From an uncultured Bacteroidota bacterium (GTDB lineage Bacteria > Bacteroidota > Bacteroidia > Chitinophagales > Chitinophagaceae), in contig CAIQQR010000130.1 of the NCBI GenBank assembly GCA_903874055.1, forward strand, positions 22,750 to 86,749: DNA of 64,000 bases, written 5' to 3'. Shown piece by piece: positions 58,752-64,000 of this stretch. The number at the start of each line of letters is the position of its first letter. The stretch's first letter is position 1. The notes under the pieces were generated by a model. That model worked only from the letters and a program-made list of their open reading frames with translations, was not told where the DNA came from and searched no databases. Made by a program: the position numbers and the translations under genes.

Positions 58752-58785
58752 AAAAAAGTCCTCTCGAAAACGAGAGGACTTTAAA
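58752..58785 (-). terminator. Terminator/attenuator between rpmH and rnpA
   Basis: On the minus strand AAAGTCCTCTCG/CGAGAGGACTTT (12 bp) with a 4-nt loop is followed by T residues. It would terminate most rpmH transcripts and let a fraction through to rnpA-yidD. Its CCTCTCG stem matches the terminator at 47589. Confidence 0.88.
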
Positions 58786-58814
58786 AATATCAATTTCTAT
58801 GGATTGAGATTAAA

Positions 58815-58970
58815 TTATTTTAATCCTTTCTCGCTAGATACAGTTAATTTCTTGCGTCCTTTCTTACGGCGGCTTGCTAATACTTTACGACCATTAGCTG
58901 ATTCCATACGCTTACGGAAACCATGAACTGATTTACGACGACGTTTATGAGGTTGGAAGGTTCTTTTCAT
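58815..58970 (-). CDS. rpmH: 50S ribosomal protein L34
   Basis: This 51-residue basic protein ([22 protein letters not shown]) is too short for the ORF track. It reads from ATG 58970-58968 to TAA 58817-58815. The start [14 protein letters not shown] and the end with RRKKGRKKL are diagnostic for L34 of the large ribosomal subunit. It precedes rnpA and yidD in the standard order, but dnaA is not upstream; murI is on that side instead. Confidence 0.98.
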   Translation of the reverse strand: MKRTFQPHKRRRKSVHGFRKRMESANGRKVLASRRKKGRKKLTVSSEKGLK

Positions 58971-59053
58971 CTTTTTTGTTTTACTTACTTAGTTCGCTAA
59001 TATTGTTTCCACGTTTAATAGCAGTCACCATACCACTACCTGTGAAAGGACGG

Positions 59054-59061
59054 CAAAAATA
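59054..59061 (-). promoter_or_regulatory. -7 box (TATTTTTG) of rpmH
   Basis: The minus strand reads TATTTTTG, an exact TAnnTTTG match, 83 bp before the rpmH ATG. It implies a leader of about 75-80 nt, a plausible length for ribosomal-protein control. Confidence 0.45.
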
Positions 59062-59078
59062 GGGTATTTTTTGAAATC

Positions 59079-59900
59079 TTAAGCTAAATCTGTGTGTTTT
59101 GCTTCAATTTTTTGTCCAAAAAAGGAACTTGCCTGTTTTTCAAAGGTTTGGGCATTGTCGGTGGTGTAAAATTGCAGCTGTCCATTTTGACTACATTGAC
59201 TAGCCATTTCTGGGTGATTATCAAGGTATTGCGCCAAACTTTCTGACACAATATGCCCCTGAGAAATTAGTTTAACCCCAGTAGGCAAATTAGCTTTGAT
59301 TTTAGCCTCCAATAAAGGATAATGCGTACATGCTAATAAAATACTATCAATGTCCATAGATTGGCTAAAAAGTTGGTCTAAATACTCCTTTACAAAGTAA
59401 TCAGCCCCGGGTTGATCATACTCCCCATTTTCAATTAGTGGAACCCACATTGGGCATGCTTGCTGATGCACCTGGACATTGGGAAAAAACTTAGCCATTT
59501 CCATAATATAGCTATCACTTTGAACCGTTCCTACGGTTGCCATAATGCCAACATGACCCGTTGTAGAATAATTACCCAATACCTCCGAGGAAGGTCTGAT
59601 AACACCTAAAACACGTTTATCTGGAGCAATTTTAGGTAAATCTAATTGCTGAATATTTCGAAGGGCTTTTGCTGATGCAGTATTGCAAGCTAAAATAACC
59701 AAGGAACAACCTTGATCAAAAAACCATTGTACAGCTTCTAAAGTATATTCATATACTGTTTCAAATGATCTAGTGCCATAGGGCGCTCTTGCATTGTCAC
59801 CTAGATAGATATAGTCATATTGAGGCAATTGTTTTTTCAATTCCTTTAAAATAGTTAACCCACCGTAACCACTATCAAAAACGCCTATTGGTGCTGACAT
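59079..59900 (-). CDS. murI: Glutamate racemase
   Basis: MurI makes D-glutamate for peptidoglycan. The 273-residue product has IGVFDSGYGGLTILKEL, DYIYLGDNARAPYGTRS, the first catalytic Cys in VILACNTASAKAL and the second in ILLACTHYPLLEAKI. The ORF track starts 15 codons early inside the terminator; ATG 59900 (MSAPIGVFDSGYGG) is right. It follows the two OmpH genes and bamA on the same strand, with a terminator in between, an order that is common in Bacteroidota. Confidence 0.97.
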   Translation of the reverse strand: MSAPIGVFDSGYGGLTILKELKKQLPQYDYIYLGDNARAPYGTRSFETVYEYTLEAVQWFFDQGCSLVILACNTASAKALRNIQQLDLPKIAPDKRVLGVIRPSSEVLGNYSTTGHVGIMATVGTVQSDSYIMEMAKFFPNVQVHQQACPMWVPLIENGEYDQPGADYFVKEYLDQLFSQSMDIDSILLACTHYPLLEAKIKANLPTGVKLISQGHIVSESLAQYLDNHPEMASQCSQNGQLQFYTTDNAQTFEKQASSFFGQKIEAKHTDLA

Positions 59901-59922
59901 ATATTTAAAACTTGTTGTAAAA

Positions 59923-59957
59923 CTAAGAACCTCGTTGCATAACAACGAGGTTCTTAG
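59923..59957 (-). terminator. Terminator between ompH and murI
   Basis: CTAAGAACCTCGTTG and CAACGAGGTTCTTAG form a perfect 15-bp stem around a 5-nt loop; the minus strand then reads TTTTAC. It ends the bamA-ompH-ompH transcript. Confidence 0.88.
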
Positions 59958-59978
59958 ATAATATATTTTTAAATACTA

Positions 59979-60605
59979 TTATTTTTTTGCTGGAGCCTTA
60001 GCTGGAGCAGCGGCTGCTTTAGCTGGTGCACCACCTGTAGCTACTCTAAATGCTTCTTCAATTTCTTTTGGTAAAGGAAGATTCAATTTTTTAGCAACTC
60101 TGATTGCTAAGTTATGCTCCAATGGTGGTTGGTAGTAAGGAGAAGTTACTGCAGCTGGATTTAATACCCAAGTGTACTTATTCTCATCAATTACTTGCTT
60201 TAAAGCTTCGAATATTTTTTGTCTGTAAGGCAATAACAATTGGTCTTGCTTTGCTTGTTGCGCTTCTTGTTGATATTGTTGCCAGTTAAAATACTTAACT
60301 TTTAATTTGTTCAACTCAGCAGTTGCTAACTCTAATGCTTTTGGTCTTTTAGACAAATCTGCAGAATCTTTTCTGAAAATGCTGTCTTGTAATTGCAATT
60401 GCTTAATTGTGTATTTGTACTCATCTTGTAAAGTATCAGTAACATAAGATTGCATTAAAGAATCCACCTTTTGAATACCTGGAAATAAACCAAGTACACT
60501 TTGCTCATCAAAATATCCGATTTTAATTGGAGCTTGTGCAGATGCACTGTTTGTGAAAGTTGCTGCCACTAACAAAATGGCTGCGAATAAAAAACCTTTT
60601 TTCAT
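59979..60605 (-). CDS. OmpH/Skp-family periplasmic chaperone
   Basis: This 208-residue protein has a Sec signal peptide (MKKGFLFAAILLVAATFTNSASAQ), then the Skp-like layout of a beta body and long coiled-coil tentacles (about 45-150, QYQQEAQQAKQDQLLLPYRQKIFEALKQVI). It ends with a low-complexity Ala/Pro/Lys tail (PAKAAAAPAKAPAKK). Skp guards unfolded outer-membrane proteins on the way to BamA. It is the second of two OmpH genes after bamA and is followed by a strong terminator. Confidence 0.93.
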   Translation of the reverse strand: MKKGFLFAAILLVAATFTNSASAQAPIKIGYFDEQSVLGLFPGIQKVDSLMQSYVTDTLQDEYKYTIKQLQLQDSIFRKDSADLSKRPKALELATAELNKLKVKYFNWQQYQQEAQQAKQDQLLLPYRQKIFEALKQVIDENKYTWVLNPAAVTSPYYQPPLEHNLAIRVAKKLNLPLPKEIEEAFRVATGGAPAKAAAAPAKAPAKK

Positions 60606-60631
60606 ACTCTATTTTTTGTGTTTGTGTTATA

Positions 60632-61153
60632 CTAATTGATACCTAATTGTCTTAAAATCTCGTCGCTTTTATCCAATTTCGGGTCAGCAAATATAATGGT
60701 TATTTCTTCACTTTTATCTAAAATGAAGTCATAAGACCTTGATACTGCCATTTTTTGTACTGCATTATATACTTTATCCTGGATTGGTTTTACTAATTTT
60801 TGACGTTCCTTAAATAAATCCCCCTCATAACCAAAACGCTTCTTTTGCAAATCTCTGAGTTCTTTTTCTTTAAAAAAAAGTTCTTCTTCTCTCTTTTTCT
60901 TTAACTCCTCAGAAAGCATAAACTGTTCAGCTTCATAATTTTTATACATTTTATCAAGTGCCATTTGCTTGCCGTCAATTTCTAGCTGCCATTGATCACC
61001 CAATTCCTTTAATTTTTTATCTGCTTCCTTGTATTCAGGAATTTTCTCCAAAATGTATTTAGTATTGATTACCGCATATTTGGTTTGCGCATTGGCAAAT
61101 AGTCCAAAAAACATGCAAAATGCTAAGAGAAAATAAAATTTATTCGATTTCAT
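60632..61153 (-). CDS. OmpH/Skp-family periplasmic chaperone
   Basis: This 173-residue protein has a Sec signal peptide (MKSNKFYFLLAFCMFFGLFANAQ), then the Skp fold: KYAVINTKYILEKIPEYKEADKKL, a charged coiled coil rich in Glu/Lys (about 60-120), and YDFILDKSEEITIIFADP near the end. It is 26 bp upstream of the second OmpH gene and 15 bp downstream of bamA, so all three are probably one transcript, supplying outer-membrane proteins to the BAM machine. Confidence 0.95.
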   Translation of the reverse strand: MKSNKFYFLLAFCMFFGLFANAQTKYAVINTKYILEKIPEYKEADKKLKELGDQWQLEIDGKQMALDKMYKNYEAEQFMLSEELKKKREEELFFKEKELRDLQKKRFGYEGDLFKERQKLVKPIQDKVYNAVQKMAVSRSYDFILDKSEEITIIFADPKLDKSDEILRQLGIN

Positions 61154-61168
61154 AAAATAAAAATTTTT

Positions 61169-63925
61169 CTATTCTGGTTCGTATCCTAACATGAAGGTAA
61201 ATCTACCCGCATCTTTAAGTGAATTGGTTCCATTTAATCTATCAATACCAACACCATAATCGAATCCTAACAATCCAAACATAGGTAAGTAAAAACGCAT
61301 ACCTATCCCCACAGAACGACGTAATTCAAATGGATTATAATCTTTCATGCTATACCATCCATTGGCTGCTTCAAAAAATCCTAATGCATAAATGGTGCTA
61401 CTTGCAGCCAAGCTTAATGGATATCTTACTTCCATTGCATACTTGTTGAATATAGTAAAGTGTTGTGTTGCAGTTTGTTGGTCAGGATTCACTTTTGGAT
61501 TAGAGCTTTGGTAAACCGGATAACCTCTTTGTGCAATAATGTCATACCCTAATAATGCAAACTGATTACTTAATCCGGCATCTCCTAATTGGAAACGTTC
61601 AAAAGGTGAAATACTTAAGTCGGTATTATACCTTCCAACAAATCCATACTTTGCTGCAAAACGTAAAACAAATTGTTTGTTATGATCTTCGCCGGCTGGC
61701 TTACCCAAAGGAATATACCACTCACCATTAAAACGCCATTTATGGTATTCTAATAATTCAAATTTATTTTCTCCCGTATTAATACTTGGATCAATTAATG
61801 AATAAGGTGGTGTAAACTGACCGCTTAACAAAAAGGTAGAACCTGTTCTTGGGAACAATGGTTGATCCACTGATGTTCTTTGTAAAGCCAATTTGATATT
61901 GATATTATTTACATTACCATTTTTAAAATTTGGTAAATTGTATGGATCAATTGGATAATTCTTTAAAGTGTAACGTGTAAAGTTTAAACCATAACTAAAA
62001 GAGAAATAGTCATCTGGCCATGCCAATTGTTTACCAAAAGTAACCGTTGCTCCGGTAGTGGAAATGTATTGGTTGTCTGCAGCATTGATATTATAAAGAC
62101 CAGTGGCAGCATCAATAGTTTGTCCATATTTAGTATTAAAAATACTAACCGTTAAAGAATTTCTTTTCACGCCTCCAAACCAAGGTTCAGTAAATGAAGT
62201 ATTGATTGAACGGAATGCTTTACCATTACTTTGAACACGCACACTTAACTTTTGTCCATCTCCCATTGGCAATGGATCCCATGCTGATTTCTTAAATAAG
62301 TTCTTTGAAGAGAAGTTATTAAACGTAACTCCTAAAGTTCCTGTTAACCCAATATATCCTCCCCAACCAGCACTCAACTCTAATTGATCGCTTGATTTTT
62401 CTTCTACACTATAGTTAATATCAACCGTTCCATCTTCAGGATTCGGAACCGGTTCTGGTTTAATCTTTTCTTGATCAAAAAAGTTTAACTGCGCAATTTC
62501 ACGTTGAGAACGAATTAATAAAGTACGACTAAATTTGTCGCCTGGAATGGTTCTAATTTCTCTTCGAATAACAAAGTCCTTTGTTTTTTCGTTTCCAGTA
62601 ATACGCACTGTTTTAATCGTTGCTTGCGGACCTTCTCTTAATCTAATTTCATAATCAATGGTGTCATTATAAACTGCTGTTTCAATTGGATCAACAGCAA
62701 AAAACAAATAACCATCATCTTGGTATAAACCACTAATATCTCCGCCCTCTGCAGTTTGTGTTTTACCTAATTTATTATATAAAACTTCTCTATTATAGGT
62801 AGCTCCTTTTTTAATATTCAAAATGGTAGACAATAATGAATCAGGATATTTGGTATTACCTCTCCAAGTAATATTACCAAAATAATATTTGTGGCCTTCT
62901 TTCACCTGCATATCAATATTCAAGTTGCCGGCTGGATTATGGTATACTGTATCTTTTTCAATAACAGCATCTCTAAAACCTAATGAGTTATAATAGTTCA
63001 ATAAATTATCCTTACTCTCATCATATTTTTTTGGATCATATTTTGAAGAAGAGAAAGTAATTCTTGCATAAGGGTTTAAAATCTTTTTTGTCTTAGTGAA
63101 AGTTAAATAACCGTGCTCTTTAACATACTCTTCTAAAGTATAAGGATTCGTTTTTACAATGACTGGTTTGTCATTGATAGGATACAATGTTAATCTTGAT
63201 TTTTCGTGAATCTCTTTAAGGCTTTTCTTTAATTTACCTTCCTCGATATTATTCCCTCCAAAGTTGATATTGTTAATTCTTACTTTCGGTCCTTTATCAA
63301 CCACGAAGTCTAACAATAAATTATTTTTTCTAGTGGCATCTTTTCTTTCCTTGATGGTCACTTTTACATCCTGAAATCCTTTTTCTGCGTAGTACTTTTT
63401 GATTCCTTCTACTGCAGTAATTTTCATATTTTCAGTTACCACCCTGTTTGGCAATAAACCTGTTTTACCAGATAATTCATCATGGTCAGATTTACGAATA
63501 CCTATAAAATTAAATTTGGATAACCTTGGTCTTTCTACCACATTAATTTCAACATCAATAAAGTTGTCTTGCACATCGGTTAAATAAACACTCACATCGC
63601 TAAAGTAATTTTGATCCATTAATTTATGGATTACTTTAGCAAAGTTGTCGCCACCTGGAATGGTAACTTCATCACCGACATTAAGGGTTGATAATGATAA
63701 TAAAAGGGCTTCATCAAAATTTTGATTACCAACCACTTTAATATTTCTGATCTTATATTTTGTAGGATTCTTTTGATTAAAGATTCCCATTAATTTCACA
63801 TTAATTTGAGACACCGAGTCGCGCGCAGGAGTCACCTGTGCAAAGCCGGTATTTGTCAATAAAACAATGAAAAAGATACCTATAATAAATTGGAGAGATT
63901 TTTGCATCTGCTTGGGGCTAAACAT
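61169..63925 (-). CDS. bamA: Outer membrane protein assembly factor BamA
   Basis: BamA inserts barrels into the outer membrane. The 918-residue product has a signal peptide (after MFSPKQ, MQKSLQFIIGIFFIVLLTNTGFAQ), five POTRA domains (about 55-470, each with an IRNIKVVGNQNFDEALL-like beta-alpha-alpha-beta pattern) and a 16-stranded barrel to the end, with VRIYLPMFG-like strand FYLPMFGLLGFDYGVGID and final RFTFMLGYEPE. It is long relative to E. coli BamA (810) but normal for Bacteroidota. Two start ATGs (63925 and 63907) are possible. The preceding gene is outside the window. Confidence 0.97.
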   Translation of the reverse strand: MFSPKQMQKSLQFIIGIFFIVLLTNTGFAQVTPARDSVSQINVKLMGIFNQKNPTKYKIRNIKVVGNQNFDEALLLSLSTLNVGDEVTIPGGDNFAKVIHKLMDQNYFSDVSVYLTDVQDNFIDVEINVVERPRLSKFNFIGIRKSDHDELSGKTGLLPNRVVTENMKITAVEGIKKYYAEKGFQDVKVTIKERKDATRKNNLLLDFVVDKGPKVRINNINFGGNNIEEGKLKKSLKEIHEKSRLTLYPINDKPVIVKTNPYTLEEYVKEHGYLTFTKTKKILNPYARITFSSSKYDPKKYDESKDNLLNYYNSLGFRDAVIEKDTVYHNPAGNLNIDMQVKEGHKYYFGNITWRGNTKYPDSLLSTILNIKKGATYNREVLYNKLGKTQTAEGGDISGLYQDDGYLFFAVDPIETAVYNDTIDYEIRLREGPQATIKTVRITGNEKTKDFVIRREIRTIPGDKFSRTLLIRSQREIAQLNFFDQEKIKPEPVPNPEDGTVDINYSVEEKSSDQLELSAGWGGYIGLTGTLGVTFNNFSSKNLFKKSAWDPLPMGDGQKLSVRVQSNGKAFRSINTSFTEPWFGGVKRNSLTVSIFNTKYGQTIDAATGLYNINAADNQYISTTGATVTFGKQLAWPDDYFSFSYGLNFTRYTLKNYPIDPYNLPNFKNGNVNNINIKLALQRTSVDQPLFPRTGSTFLLSGQFTPPYSLIDPSINTGENKFELLEYHKWRFNGEWYIPLGKPAGEDHNKQFVLRFAAKYGFVGRYNTDLSISPFERFQLGDAGLSNQFALLGYDIIAQRGYPVYQSSNPKVNPDQQTATQHFTIFNKYAMEVRYPLSLAASSTIYALGFFEAANGWYSMKDYNPFELRRSVGIGMRFYLPMFGLLGFDYGVGIDRLNGTNSLKDAGRFTFMLGYEPE

Positions 63926-64000
63926 TTAGGTTTTAAAAGTGTCGCAAATTACTCGTAATATTTCAAAGTCTTTGTTAAAAAACAAAATAAAATATATTAT
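63926..64000. other. Right-edge non-coding stretch
   Basis: These 75 bases upstream of bamA hold no open gene. The sequence is AT-rich, with no exact TAnnTTTG match on the minus strand, so the bamA promoter is probably further upstream outside the window. Confidence 0.5.

Noticed and set aside
1-64000. tRNA, rRNA, IS elements, prophage, CRISPR
   Set aside because: I looked for cloverleaf patterns in the gaps, regularly spaced direct repeats and transposase or phage proteins, and saw none.

Overview
The window is a 64 kb piece of an AT-rich bacterial chromosome of the Bacteroidota, most likely family Chitinophagaceae (Sediminibacterium-like freshwater forms fit, but the genus is inference). 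The evidence is a THX ribosomal protein, a futalosine-pathway MqnC, paired M16 peptidases, PorT-like beta-barrels, a BamA-OmpH-OmpH-MurI cluster, no clear Shine-Dalgarno sites, and many matches to the Bacteroidota -7 box TAnnTTTG just upstream of starts. Genes are tightly packed. No gene-free stretch exceeds 300 bases; the largest are 24499-24759, 57125-57342, 17155-17348 and 53085-53274. I saw no tRNA, rRNA, IS element, phage gene or CRISPR array.

Layout. 1-3533: PspC-domain protein (cut by the window edge) and its PadR regulator, behind a perfect operator-like palindrome, then an active/inactive M16 peptidase pair. 3651-7240: mqnC, then an ECF sigma / anti-sigma / beta-barrel operon with an ECF-type promoter. 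7335-17154: serS, gcvH-vanZ-marR-glycosidase operon, kup, a lipoprotein with Ig-like fold, recR, YceI. 17201-21140: methionine synthase split into two genes behind a structured leader RNA. 21169-25510: LOG protein, exonuclease III, HU, and the small THX gene missed by the ORF track. 25531-28305: GT2-MeaB-GT87 operon. 28411-34444: coaX, outer-membrane protein, lptC, CNNM/CBS protein, rpiB, M28 peptidase. 34552-44533: deoxyhypusine-synthase-like enzyme, trans-sulfuration enzyme, phospholipid genes psd and cdsA, CPBP protease, dusB, glutathione peroxidase.

44589-56666 is the main accessory-looking block. It holds a GMC flavoprotein, a Tat-lipoprotein small subunit, a lipoprotein cytochrome c, two Gfo/Idh/MocA oxidoreductases, three TIM-barrel sugar isomerases/epimerases, a class V aminotransferase-fold protein and a DUF1080 (3-keto-disaccharide hydrolase family) protein. 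Together these look like a periplasmic route that oxidises sugars or glycosides at C3, passes the electrons to cytochrome c, hydrolyses the 3-keto-glycoside and processes the 3-keto-sugar.

56666-63925 returns to housekeeping: tadA, sod, yidD-rnpA-rpmH, murI, two OmpH/Skp chaperones and bamA. The observations I rate highest are the 3-keto-glycoside locus, the metH leader RNA with the split metH, an 82-nt imperfect palindromic element between tadA and sod, the PadR palindrome, the ECF autoregulatory promoter, and the terminator/promoter fusions around HU and THX.
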